Source: Lactarius indigo | Taxonomy: Eukaryota > Basidiomycota > Agaricomycetes > Russulales > Russulaceae | DNA: 64,000 nucleotides | Direction of reading: 5' to 3' | Assembly: GCA_025766275.1 (NCBI GenBank) | Contig: JAFKAC010000041.1 | Coordinates: forward strand, 186,001 to 250,000 | Notes under the pieces: generated by a model | Database searches by the model: none | The model's input: the letters and a program-made list of their open reading frames with translations, nothing else | Told to the model about the DNA's origin: nothing | In this document: positions 1-10,399 of the stretch, piece by piece | How positions within the stretch are numbered: the first letter of the stretch is position 1 | How the letters are laid out: the number at the start of each line of letters is the position of its first letter | Made by a program: the position numbers and the translations under genes

Positions 1-1158
1 TATAAAAAGTTAGAATACACATAGGCTGCACTTGCGTGGCGTACCGAACACCAGATTCGAGAAGAGTCCAAAGACCATCGACGTCTCTCCCGGCTTTCAT
101 CATCTCGAAACCACCACCAAAGCTGAGAAGTCGAATCAGCATATGTGGCATCGGAGAACCGATTGGGAAACGAACGCCATGTCACCCATGAAATCTGTGC
201 TGTAATAGCGCATTGTCAGAACGAGATCACACCCATCCAAGTTAGAACTCACGTAAAGTATTTCAACCACTGATTAATGTCCACCACTGTATTCGTCTTC
301 TGACCCGACCTTTGGATCATATCATCCAGACAACCAACAAACTGCCTGACCCGCTTCGCCACAATAATTTCATATTCTTTGAGAGCCACTGATGAGAATG
401 CGCGGTTCCATGGCTTGCGTTGATGCATGTGCAATATCGGATCACGCTGAGCGACTAGCATCGGTGGTCCCGGCCGACCCTCCCAGCCTGTTTACTATAG
501 GCTTTAAATGGGTAACAGTTGGGACGCAACATACGCACGTGAACCCTTGAGCAGACCACCTTGCCCGAGTATCGGGTATATGAGCGAAGAATCTCGAACT
601 GAGAGTTCGTTTGGTCCTATATGGCTCACTGAGCGACCGGACATACGTTAAGGGTGGGACAACATTGGTACTTACCTACTCTCACGACGTCCCCATAACG
701 GTCATGCAGGCTCTTGTAGCATCTATGCTGCTCGCCTGTGGCGTTGAGATATGCGGCCCATAACTTGGAGGTTTTTGCAATTGTTGGTCCGGGGTACTTC
801 GCGAGCGGGTGAAAGGGCGACAGACGATAGATGAGCATGAAGAACGTGATAGCGCTTCCATAAGCTAGGAACGTGAACAGGACGGCAGCGGAAGACCATG
901 GAACGTGATAAGAAACTGGAACAGAGAGGAACGCAGGGACAACGAAAAGGAGGGTGATAAGAGGTAGTTTGGTTCGAGGTTCGAGGTGGTGGAAACATTG
1001 ATATGAGGTCTGGTCTCGGTCAGATCCTTGGTTCGAGGCTGGAAAAAATGAAGACTCACGAAGCTGGTCAAGAGTAAAAAAATGCCAACGTCGAATGGAG
1101 ACGTACGGTTGAGTGTTTGGCGCAGTAAGCCGAAGGCGTCCATGACGGCGAAAGACAT
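1..1158 (-). CDS. Cytochrome P450, 5' part of gene (runs off left edge)
   Basis: This is the N-terminal half of a membrane-anchored P450 mono-oxygenase. The exons I can place, in gene order, are 1158-1060, 1009-676, 616-539, 487-253, 199-176 and 122-45, giving about 282 residues. The intron that begins at 44 has a TCTAAC branch-point-like sequence, but its acceptor lies outside the window. Visible features are hydrophobic N-terminal segments, a proline-rich hinge (HPLAKYPGP), and the helix-C region (HMHQRKPWNRAFS). The six exons have exactly the same lengths as the first six of the downstream paralogue at 1686-3858, and all splice dinucleotides are intact. I therefore read it as an intact gene cut by the window edge, not a pseudogene. 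It is one half of a head-to-tail tandem duplication. The substrate cannot be inferred. Confidence 0.85.
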
Positions 1159-1685
1159 GATGGCGCCAGTGAGGGAAAGAAATCTGATGGAAACCAGGAT
1201 TGTACGGCATTCTTAGGTGTTTTCTGACTACCCCACAATTCCTCATTCGGTAGAATGTTCACGCGCTCCTTACATCATTTCGACAACGTCACGGTCATGT
1301 TCGTGACATCTTTGCTGTAATTGTTCCTTAATTAATAAAAAACCCATTTGTATTCCCGGATGCAAGCAAACTAGTACTAAGACGGCTCGTAGCGCGCGCG
1401 ATCCACCACATTCATGAAACACAAGTGTCCATCTTTACAGTAATTGTTCCATGACCCAACTGGGTGTTTCTTATCGAGGTCGGCGAGCGAAATGCTTCTC
1501 TGTGGGTAATATTTCACCATGTATTTTACAGTGTACTCTAATTCAGCAACAATTCTTAAGCAATTCCGCTGCAAAAATTCGAAATTCCAGTGAGTAAGCT
1601 TTGGGGTAAGCGACTGAATTGAAGACGTTATAGTTCCCAGTATTTGTTAGTCGGGCCCTGGTGCCGACGCAAGTATGATGAGCGT
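1159..1685. other. Intergenic spacer between the two P450 genes
   Basis: This holds the promoter region of the left P450 and the 3' flank of the right one (stop codon at 1686). I see no further reading frame with homologous character and no RNA gene. Confidence 0.6.
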
Positions 1686-3858
1686 TCACTCCCTGAACGA
1701 GACACCGACCAACAGGGGATCCTGTTGTACAACAAACCAGTCAAGGATCCTTCCTTCCCACTCCTCGTAATTCACCTCGGGTGCCTTCGAGAACCGGAAT
1801 CGCCGAAGAACCCAGCAAAGAACCATACGTATCTCGATCAACGCCAAGTTCTTCCCTACACATATCGTCGGCCCGTACGAGAACGGGAAGAACGCCAACG
1901 TATTATGCTCTCCCACGGGTGCACCAGTGCCGAACCATCGTTCAGGAAGGAACGCGTCTGGGGTGTGGAAGTTTCGTGGATCGCGGTGAATGCTGTACGT
2001 GTGAAGAGAGAGCTGCGTCTCTTCCGGAATGATCCTGCGCATGTGTGGTATTGTGAAGGGGAGAGGTAGGTCGAATAGCGGTAGTTCAACTCACAGATTT
2101 CTAAGTACCTTCGGGCCTTTACCCTTGTCCACCCTGCGTTGCGACCCACTTGGGACAGGCGGTTGAAGACGAAGTGTCTCGTTACTGTTCATGGCGACAA
2201 AAATTAGCTCGAGTTCGCTTCAGTATTCCGCACACCTACATGCAACCATTCAACCATTCCATCTGACTCAATTTCGCTACGTCCAGAGGTTCTTCTCCAC
2301 TCGGGAACGCCCCATCGACCTCTGCCTGCAGACGCTCGTATACCACCGGATTGCGTAAGAGGTAGTAGAGTGCGGCCGTGAGAACACTGCTTGTTGTGTC
2401 CGAGCCAGCGATGATCGCCAATATCCCGTCCTTCGTAACGTCGGCAGGAGATGGGCGCTCACTTTCAGGCAGTTCCCCACCACTCTATGATCTCGTTCTG
2501 TGAGACGAAGATGTCGAAGACTCGGTATGGGAGCTTACCAAGTGATAGAATAGATCTTTCCTGTTTGCGCCCATCCGCAAGCGCTCGAGGACCCGTTCAT
2601 TGCAAAATTCTCGTACACGCATAATCGAGGACCTCTTTCCCACGATTGCGTTGAGGATAGGTTCGACGTATGGTATATGCGCCGTGGCCCCAGCGAGACT
2701 GGGACAAGTTACTACACACAGCCAACACTTGCGCGGGTACGTACCAAATTCCAGATTCAAGGATGGTCCAAAGACCATCGATGTCTCTTCCAGCGTCCAT
2801 CATTTCGAAGCCACCGCCAAAACTGACGAGCGAATCAGCGTCCGATCTCGGAGATAACCTATTATGAGACAGACGCCATGTCGCCCATGAAATCTGTCCT
2901 GTGATAACGCATCGTCGGAGAGAGGTCGAGCCCATGCAAGCTGAAGCTCACGTAAAATATCTCAACCACCGATTAATATCCATCACAGTGTCCGCCTCCT
3001 GGTCCGATCTCTGGACCATATCATCCAGACAGCCAACAAGCTGTCTGACCCGCTTCGCCACGATAATTTCATATTCTTTCATGGCCACCGACGAGAAGGC
3101 GCGATTCCACGGCTTGCGTTGATGCATGTGCAATATCGGATCACGTTGCGCATTTAGCGCCGGCGGCCCCGGCCGACCCTCCCACCCTGATTACTATAGG
3201 TTTTAAATGGGTAACAGTCGAGGTGCCACATACGCACGTGGACCCTTGGGCAGTCCGCCTTGCCCAAGTATCGGGTGTATGAGCGAAGAATCTCGAATTG
3301 AGAGTTCATTTGGCCCTACAAGACCGGCTGAGCGACCAGACATACAGGGAGGTGCATGATATTGGCACCGACCTACTCTCACGACATCCCCATAACGGTC
3401 GTGCAGGCCCTTGTAGTACCTATGCATATCGCCCTTGGCGCAGAGATATGCGGCCCATAACTTGGAGGTTTTAGCAATTGTTGGCCCAGGGTACTTTGCG
3501 AGTGGGTGAAAGGGCGACAGACGGTAGATTAGCGCGAAGGATATGACAGCGCTTCCATGAGCTAGAAACCCTAGGATGACGGCAGCGGAGGGCCAAGGAA
3601 CGTGGTAGGAAATTGGTACAGCGAGGAGTGCAGGTACAACGAAGAGGAGGCCGATAAGAGGCATCTTGGACCGAGGTTCCAGGTGGTGAAAAAATTGATA
3701 GGAGGTCTGGGTCCTAATCAGGTGCCTTAGAGGGTGAGAAGAGTGAATCAGTGACCTACGAAACTAGTGAAGAGCACAAATACACCAGTGTCGAGTAGGG
3801 ACATACGGTCGAGTGTTTGGTGCAGTAGGCTAAACGAGTTCAAGACAGCTAAAAGCAT
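1686..3858 (-). CDS. Cytochrome P450 mono-oxygenase, complete, 10 exons, 563 aa
   Basis: This is a haem-thiolate mono-oxygenase, expected in the ER membrane. Exons: 3858-3760, 3706-3373, 3315-3238, 3186-2952, 2898-2875, 2822-2745, 2698-2539, 2484-2240, 2184-2095, 2034-1686. They sum to 1692 nt with all phases consistent, and introns are 46-60 bp. Landmarks in order: N-terminal hydrophobic segments; hinge HPLAKYPGP; helix C (HQRKPWNRAFS); I-helix oxygen-binding AGSDTT (about 362-367); K-helix ExxR as ETLR (E420, R423); PERW; and haem loop FSYGPTICVG with the ligand Cys near 506. The start is the first ATG whose exon splices in frame and matches the paralogue. The sequence resembles the basidiomycete group often labelled 'high nitrogen upregulated' P450s, but I cannot assign a CYP family. 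The substrate is unknown. Confidence 0.9.
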
Positions 3859-4575
3859 GACGGACGAGGGAGGAGATCTGCTGCGGGCTTGAATGTATAT
3901 TGATAGGTGGGCATACAGCTGGTTCCATAACGATTGTCCCCTGCCATTTTGAGAACATAGTCGGCCATCCAAAACTCGAGAGCGGGATTCATAATTAAGT
4001 CGAGGGAGAAATTCTCAGGAAATCAGGTTATCTCACAGAATTAAGGTTATAGAATAGTTATCTTGTAACAATTGGGGTTTTGGAATGGTTATCTGTATTG
4101 CTGCGCTCGAGAGCTGTGCCATCTCGGTGGTGGAGTTACCAATTCAAACCTCGCCTATGTCCAAAATTTGGTCACCAGGGGACAATTGTTATGGAACCAG
4201 CTGTAAGGGGCTCAGTTGCCGAGACCTCATTAGACCTAATCTCAGATCCAGCCGTTGATAGCGCCCATTGAGACACGCGTGCACAAGGGCCAGAGGAGGA
4301 TTGTGCAAGCGGTGGAGAACATCAGCCTAAAGAACTTTATTTCCCTTAGCCAATAATATTCATCATCTCCCCGGCTTCCCCAGTACAGTATCGATCATTG
4401 CTGAGATCGTCAGTGGGAGTTGTTGACTCTAAGCAGGGCCCGGAACTCGGAAGTACAATCCGGGCCGATATCGAACATGTGATCTCCTTCGCACCTCCCT
4501 GTATAATGAGTCAACATCCCCTTCATAAGTGTATACGGTGTTGCGCAGCAAAAGCCTTATAGGCCAAAGCGCAGC
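3859..4575. other. Non-coding flank upstream of P450
   Basis: About 0.7 kb between the P450 start and the left end of element A. It must contain the P450 promoter. The short open frames here lack recognisable motifs, and I see nothing else. Confidence 0.5.
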
Positions 4576-4580
4576 ATGCA

Positions 4581-5621
4581 TGTAACGCCGTCACGACGTT
4601 AGCTCGACTTGAGCTCGATAGAGGCGGTAACAACTTAGCGATGATCGCAACGTGTCTGTTCTCTCTTGAAGACTCGGAGGTCCAAGGCGTATGTGTAACG
4701 CCGTCACGACGTTAGCTCGACTTGAGCTCGATAGAGGCGGTAACAACTTAGCGATGAGCGCAACGTGTCTGTTCTCTCTTGAAGACTCGGAGGTCCAAGG
4801 CGTATGCGTTTGGTGAATACTCGAAGGCACACCTAAGGTTTGACTTGTCGTAGAGAAAGAGGAAAAGGAAGCGAGGTTTAGAAAGAAAGAAACAAGTGAC
4901 GATTCAAGAAGACCAAGATGGCGTATCTTGGTCTTCACAAGTCAGTTTAAATACATATTTTAGCAGGCTTAGAAGCGCTGCTATGAGTCACAGTAAGTAG
5001 CGTCCAACGTGTCACAGAAACAGCGCGAACCCTAATACTACTAGTACCAGTACTAGTGGCGTCAGTCATCAGTCAGCTATCGAGCTCCTATCGCCTATCG
5101 CACTACCGTATCACCGTAAGTAAGTCCATCACTAATATACCTTACCGCCGTAGTGACAACCGGTACAGTAAGGGTCCAAGTCGAGCAGTCCGTACGAGTC
5201 GAAACATAACAGTATGTGTTTGGTGAATACTCGAAGGCACACCTAAGGTTTGACTTGTCGTAGAGAAAGAAGAAAAGGAGGCGAGGTTTAGAAGGAAAGA
5301 AACAAGTGACGATTCAAGAAGACCAAGATGGCGTATCTTGGTCTTCACAAGTCAGTTTAAATACATATTCTAGCAGGCTTAGAAGCGCTGCTATGAGTCA
5401 CAGTAAGTAGCGTCCAACGTATCGCAGAAACAGCGCGAACCCTAATACTACTAGTACCAGTACTAGTGGCGTCAGTCATCAGTCAGCTATCGAGCCCCTA
5501 TCGCCTATCGCACTACCGTATCACCGTAAGTAAGTCCGTCACTAATATACCTTACCGCCGTAGTGACAACCGGTACAGTAAGGGTATGAGTCAAGCAGTC
5601 CGTACGAGTCGAAACGTGACA
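4581..5621 (-). repeat. 3' LTR of element A, split by a nested solo LTR
   Basis: The LTR is in two pieces, 4581-4693 and 5217-5621, which together give 518 bp and match the 5' LTR at 12446-12963 except for four CpG transitions. The interruption is a complete 518-bp solo LTR (4694-5211) flanked by GTATG on both sides (4689-4693 and 5212-5216). Confidence 0.92.
4694..5211 (-). repeat. Solo LTR (518 bp) inserted in the 3' LTR of element A
   Basis: The full-length LTR begins TGTAACG and ends ATAACA, flanked by a perfect 5-bp duplication GTATG. It has no internal region, so it is the footprint of an element that was later lost by LTR-LTR recombination. It differs from both LTRs of element A at more sites than they differ from each other, so it came from another donor of the same family. 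It must post-date element A's insertion. Confidence 0.9.
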
Positions 5622-5634
5622 TCACCCTCCTCTC
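5622..5634 (-). other. Polypurine tract of element A
   Basis: A purine-rich run (minus-strand GAGAGGAGGGTGA) directly abuts the 3' LTR. This is the expected primer for plus-strand DNA synthesis, and it lies just downstream of the pol stop. Confidence 0.75.
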
Positions 5635-5650
5635 AGCGTGAGGCCCCGAC

Positions 5651-8600
5651 TCACCGAAAGTCCCTAGCCGGCCAGTCGCGCTGTTCGTCGGCAATGCGTT
5701 CGAGTGCCGTGGCGCGCTCCAATCGATAGATGGAGTCTTGCCAGTCGCTTTGGGCGCACGCGATCATGTCGCGGAGTTGGGCCACCCTGGCGCGAAGTCG
5801 TTCCAGTTCGAAACTGGCCGCGCGGTAGCGCGTGACCTCCGCCGTGAGTGTCTCGTCGTTAATATGGTTGAGGGCGCGGTCGGTGATCTTGTCCGCGGCG
5901 AAGATGACGAGGTCTTCATGGGGGTACGTGGGGCGGAGCGCGGCGTTGACGTGTGGCTCAGCATAAAGGGGCTTACCGTATAGATGGGGCGAGCCAGGTA
6001 TCACCCCGAGTATGAGGGGGTCTGCCCCTCCAATAATCTGGACATGGGACGCGTCCCTCTCTACTCCGTCAGGCCCGGTGATGGGGTATGGAATGTGATG
6101 GGGTCGTCGATTTGCCCGGAACCCTTCAGGCGCAATAACATGCACCGGGTCGTCAGCGGCGGTGAAGGGGCGATGGTCGGCGGCGCCTGGTACACGCACA
6201 CGTCCTCGGTACATGGCGGACCTGTCAGAGTTGACGAGCCAGGGTGTGATGCGGGGATTAGTAGGGTTGCCTTTCGTTCGAAGGAAGGCGTGGCGTGCCG
6301 GGTAGTAATCGTCGTCGTCATGGCCAGCCTCAGCAGCCTCCATCGCTGCTGCCGCTCTCGCATCTCTCTCAGTCGGGCCGCGGCTGAGTCTAACTGTTCC
6401 TTCTGCCACTCCGCCGCTACCCTCCTCCAGCCGTCCAATTCGTACACCAGGAGAGCTTGAACGCTCGTCGTTGCGCGGGAAAACTCCGCGAACGCCGACG
6501 AGGTCGTCGCTTGGGGGGATGGCTGCGATGGGTTCGCGCGCCCCGTGCTCGTCTCGGAAGATGTGGGCGACGGCGGTCTCGTCGTCGGGCTGTTGCGTGG
6601 GGTCTGGGAATCGGGCCAGGACGTTTGCCCATTCTTGTGCGGTGATGCGGCCCTCTGGCTGGCCGACAGGTGTGTACGGGGTGATTTGGGTGTCGGGAAC
6701 CTCAGTCTCGTCGTCGTCTGCGAGGAGGGCCTGAGCGTCGTCTGCGAGGGAGTCGAGGAGCATCGCTTGGGTGACATGTCGAAGAGGGGAAGTGGGCATA
6801 AGAGTGGAGATGGTAGAGCGAAGGAAAAGGGGGTGACTTTCCTGAGCGGCGACCGAACCCCTTTTAACTGTCGTCTCATGTGCTTGCGCTTCCTGAAAGA
6901 GACAGAGCGCTTCTGGTGCGAAGACGTCATCTTTGTTGACCCACTGATTCTCCGAGTCTGGGTATCCCTTCCATTTGACGAGGTACTGGAGCCTTCTTCC
7001 TCTGCCGAAACACCGAGAGTCCAGAATAGCCTCGACCTCATACTCTTCTTCTCCATCGATCAACTCGGGCGGCGGTCGTGTGAAATTTTCCCCATGAAGG
7101 GGGGTTTGTTTGTACGGCGTGAGAAGATCGATGTGGAACACTGGGTGAATGCTCCACTGGGCGGGAAGTTCTAATCGATAATTGTAAGGGGACATCACCT
7201 GTGTCACCCGGAATGGTCCGTGGCGTCGCGCCGCTAATTTCGCCGTAGGTTGATTGGTTCGGAGGTGTTTCCCTTCCAGCCACACGAGGTCCCCTATCTT
7301 GAAGCTGGGTGTATCTTTGTTGCGTACCCATGCCTTTTGGGCCTGCTTTATGAGGCGCTGGGCATCTTCTCGAGCTTCTTTTAGCTGCGTTAGTCGTCTT
7401 GTGACCTGAGGAAGGGGAGATGGTTTATCGGTCCAGTCCGCTTGTGGGTTATACCCCATTAGAAGCTGGAACGGGGATTGCTTCGTGTGTTCATGTGGCC
7501 AGTTGTTATGAGCGAATTCGGCGATTGGTAGATAAGCAGTCCAGTTGTCTTGTCGTTCGTTCACCCAGAAACGCAGGTATTGTTCCAACCATTGGTTGGT
7601 GCGTTCGGACTGTCCATCGGTACGCGGGTGGTACGCAGTTGATATGTTTTGTTGGATGCCTAAGACTCGGCATACTTCTCTGGTGAATTTTGACGCAAAT
7701 CGTGGGTCTCTATCACTGATACACTTGCGTGGTAACCCAAAACGTTTAAACACGTGAGCGACGTACAGGGTGGCGGTTTCTTCAGCCGTTATCTCTTCTC
7801 GACAGGGGATGAAGATTGAGGCCTTGCTACAGTCATGATCCGTTACCGTTAGTATGCTGTCGTACCCTTGTGACGGTGGTAGCTTGGTGATGAAGTCCAT
7901 TGCTATGGTTTGAAAGGGTACCGCGTCCAGTACTGGCGTAATGGGGTGTAGCGCTGCTCGTATAGGCCTCGTGTTCACTTTGTTCCGCTGGCATTCCGCA
8001 CAGCCTTGGACGTACTCGTATACGTCTTTTCGTAGTCGCGGCCACCAGTAATGTCGCTCTAGGATGCGCTGTGTTCTTGCCACTCCTGGGTGGCCGTGTA
8101 TTGGTAGGTCGTGGTGGTCATGTATTAGCACTCGATATGTTGAAGCTGGCCCGGTTATCACGAACCTGCCGTCTTTGTACCATTCCCCTTCTATCTTTTT
8201 GAGGTTATGGGGGTTCACCCATACCTTGATTACTTCGTCGTCTTGTTGGTGGCGTGGTTGGAGCAGATTTGGATTCGCGGTGAAGGTGCGTGCGACGTTG
8301 AGAGTTCTTACGAAGACCTCGGGAGGTAGGACAACAACCTCCCTGTTGTCGTCTTCTCCTTGATTGTAGTCGGGTCGTCTTGAGAGTGCGTCCGCTCGAC
8401 CGTTGTTCTTTCCCTTGATGTGGTGAATCTCAAAGTCGTATTCAGAGAGTTCGAGCACTTCCCTAGCAACCCGCCTGCTGATCTTCTGTGGCGACTTCCA
8501 GTATTGCAGGTTGAGATGGTCTGAATAGATCTTGATTTTGTGTGGGGCTCCAGCGAGCAGCGGTCTCCAGTTTCGCAGTGCCTTGACTATCGCGAGCAGC

Positions 8601-10399
8601 TCCAAGTCGTAGATGTCGTAGTTCCGCTCCGCCTCTGAGAGCGTGGCTGAGTAGTAGCCTATGGGGTGTCGTTTTCCGTCAGACTTTCGTTGTAAAAGTA
8701 CGGCTCCCACCGCGTATCCGGAAGCGTCGACTTCCAACTCGAATGGGTCTTGGAGGACTGGGTGTGCCAGTACTGGTTCTTCGGTCACAAGGCGTTTGAG
8801 GGTTTTGAACGCCTCCTCTTCTTCTTTGGTCCATTTCCATTCTTCGTCTTTTCTCGTTAATTTGGTGAGTGGTTTGGCGTGGGTTGCGAATCCGCAGATG
8901 AAAAGTCTGTAAAAGTTGCAAAAGCCAAGGAATGATCGAACATCTTTGACTTTTGTGGGTGTTGGCCAATCTTTGATGCCTTGAACTTTTACGGGGTCCA
9001 TTCGGGTCACCCCCCTTTCAAGGATTACCCCCAGGTAATCCATCCGCGGCTGGTGAAACAGGCATTTCTCGAGTTTGAAGTAGAGGTCGTGCTCGCGTGC
9101 CACGCTCAAAACGTCGCGGACGGCGGCGATGTGAGCTGCTAGATCGTGGGCAAAATGAGTGGCAATGCCGATATCATCCATGTAGACACGTATCGTAGTC
9201 CCCAGTCGTTCGTGCTTTGTGATTGTATCGCGGTAGATGTGATTCATCATCGCCTGGAAGGTGGCGGGGGAGTTGGTGAGACCGAAAAACATGACCGTGG
9301 GCTCAAAGAGGCCGAATTTGGTTTTGAACGCCGCCTTTTCCTGGTCACCGTCGCGAATGCGGATGTTGTTGTAACCCCAGCGGATGTCAAGCTTCGTGTA
9401 GATATGAGCGTTGCTGAGGTCTAGGATGAGATCTTGAATGAGCGGTAGCGGGTACTGGTTGCGAATGGTGTGCGAGTTAATAACACGGTAATCCTGTACC
9501 GGGTGTAGTTTTCTGTCCTTCTTTTTGATGAAAAAGAAGGATGAGGCGTACGGGGAAATAGAGGGGCGTAGATAACCCTGTCGTAACTTCTCGTCGAGGA
9601 ACTCTTTCAACTCGCCTTCCTCCTTTTGCGTCATGGGGTAGATCTTACAATCGATTGCTGCCGGCGCCGATGGTTTGAAATCGATAGCATGATCCCAGGG
9701 TCGAGATGGGGGAAATCGGTGTGAGGCCTGTTCGTTGAATAACATATTATATTCTGCATACACCGGTGGTAGCACAGCTGCCGTTTGTTGTTGTTTCGCT
9801 GATATTGCCAGCTCTGTCGAAGTGGTGGCTCTAGCGAAGGTTGTCTCGTCTTCTTCTAGTTCTTGAATGATTGCTTCTCTTTCTGCTGTGATTAGAGCCC
9901 GTACGGCGGGCGTGGTGAGTAGGTCTTTGGTAGTAGCCAGGACCACCGGTTGCATGTCCGGATGCACAGTTGCTGTCGCCCAACTAATTGTAGGCTCGAA
10001 GGTGCTTAGCCATGGATAGCCCAGTACCATGTCTTCGCTGCCGAGGTCGGTAACCAGAAAGGTCATCTTCCTGATCTGTCCGCGTGTTTTCACTTCTAGG
10101 TTAACGTAATGAGTGATTAACCCAGCTTTGTTTTCCGTATTGTCTATGTTCCATATTTTGCGAGGCGTTTCTAAGGGCCATATCGGGATTCCTACCCTGG
10201 CTGCCATTCTTGGTTGGATGAAGTTGTCGGTGGCCCCGGAGTCCACCAACGCGTGTGTTTCAGTCGTTTGGTAATTCGTTCGGACGGTCACTGGGATTCG
10301 CAGAGATCGATAGCGCGTTGTCACGATTACAGAATTACATTGTAGAGCCCTCACCCAGACTGATGGGTTCAGGCGTTCTGAAAACCCTCTTTTCCCCAT
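5651..10399 (-). CDS. pol: Element A pol polyprotein, 1582 aa
   Basis: One uninterrupted frame from ATG 10399. Domains in order: aspartic protease (LVDSGA, about 51-56); reverse transcriptase (YMDD, near 406); RNase H (VDASGYA near 556, then ELLAIVKALRNW); integrase zinc domain (HHCC, ending CAECQRNK, about 760-805); integrase core with DFITKLP (about 835), SDRDPRF (about 897) and DGQSERTNQ (about 932); chromodomain (YEVEAIL ... YLVKWKGYP, about 1120-1165); then a tail of about 410 residues ending in a likely coiled coil. The tail is shared with element C. The ATG lies inside the end of gag, in the -1 frame with a 31-nt overlap. A GGGAAAA heptamer, correctly phased in gag, sits at 10396-10390, so expression by -1 frameshifting or by internal initiation are both possible. 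Confidence 0.93.
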   Translation of the reverse strand: MGKRGFSERLNPSVWVRALQCNSVIVTTRYRSLRIPVTVRTNYQTTETHALVDSGATDNFIQPRMAARVGIPIWPLETPRKIWNIDNTENKAGLITHYVNLEVKTRGQIRKMTFLVTDLGSEDMVLGYPWLSTFEPTISWATATVHPDMQPVVLATTKDLLTTPAVRALITAEREAIIQELEEDETTFARATTSTELAISAKQQQTAAVLPPVYAEYNMLFNEQASHRFPPSRPWDHAIDFKPSAPAAIDCKIYPMTQKEEGELKEFLDEKLRQGYLRPSISPYASSFFFIKKKDRKLHPVQDYRVINSHTIRNQYPLPLIQDLILDLSNAHIYTKLDIRWGYNNIRIRDGDQEKAAFKTKFGLFEPTVMFFGLTNSPATFQAMMNHIYRDTITKHERLGTTIRVYMDDIGIATHFAHDLAAHIAAVRDVLSVAREHDLYFKLEKCLFHQPRMDYLGVILERGVTRMDPVKVQGIKDWPTPTKVKDVRSFLGFCNFYRLFICGFATHAKPLTKLTRKDEEWKWTKEEEEAFKTLKRLVTEEPVLAHPVLQDPFELEVDASGYAVGAVLLQRKSDGKRHPIGYYSATLSEAERNYDIYDLELLAIVKALRNWRPLLAGAPHKIKIYSDHLNLQYWKSPQKISRRVAREVLELSEYDFEIHHIKGKNNGRADALSRRPDYNQGEDDNREVVVLPPEVFVRTLNVARTFTANPNLLQPRHQQDDEVIKVWVNPHNLKKIEGEWYKDGRFVITGPASTYRVLIHDHHDLPIHGHPGVARTQRILERHYWWPRLRKDVYEYVQGCAECQRNKVNTRPIRAALHPITPVLDAVPFQTIAMDFITKLPPSQGYDSILTVTDHDCSKASIFIPCREEITAEETATLYVAHVFKRFGLPRKCISDRDPRFASKFTREVCRVLGIQQNISTAYHPRTDGQSERTNQWLEQYLRFWVNERQDNWTAYLPIAEFAHNNWPHEHTKQSPFQLLMGYNPQADWTDKPSPLPQVTRRLTQLKEAREDAQRLIKQAQKAWVRNKDTPSFKIGDLVWLEGKHLRTNQPTAKLAARRHGPFRVTQVMSPYNYRLELPAQWSIHPVFHIDLLTPYKQTPLHGENFTRPPPELIDGEEEYEVEAILDSRCFGRGRRLQYLVKWKGYPDSENQWVNKDDVFAPEALCLFQEAQAHETTVKRGSVAAQESHPLFLRSTISTLMPTSPLRHVTQAMLLDSLADDAQALLADDDETEVPDTQITPYTPVGQPEGRITAQEWANVLARFPDPTQQPDDETAVAHIFRDEHGAREPIAAIPPSDDLVGVRGVFPRNDERSSSPGVRIGRLEEGSGGVAEGTVRLSRGPTERDARAAAAMEAAEAGHDDDDYYPARHAFLRTKGNPTNPRITPWLVNSDRSAMYRGRVRVPGAADHRPFTAADDPVHVIAPEGFRANRRPHHIPYPITGPDGVERDASHVQIIGGADPLILGVIPGSPHLYGKPLYAEPHVNAALRPTYPHEDLVIFAADKITDRALNHINDETLTAEVTRYRAASFELERLRARVAQLRDMIACAQSDWQDSIYRLERATALERIADEQRDWPARDFR

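Noticed and set aside
6061..7056. Long minus-strand and plus-strand open frames overlapping element A pol
   Set aside because: They are Arg/Pro/Ser-rich shadows of the pol frame in a GC-rich region, with no motif of their own and often with a non-ATG start.
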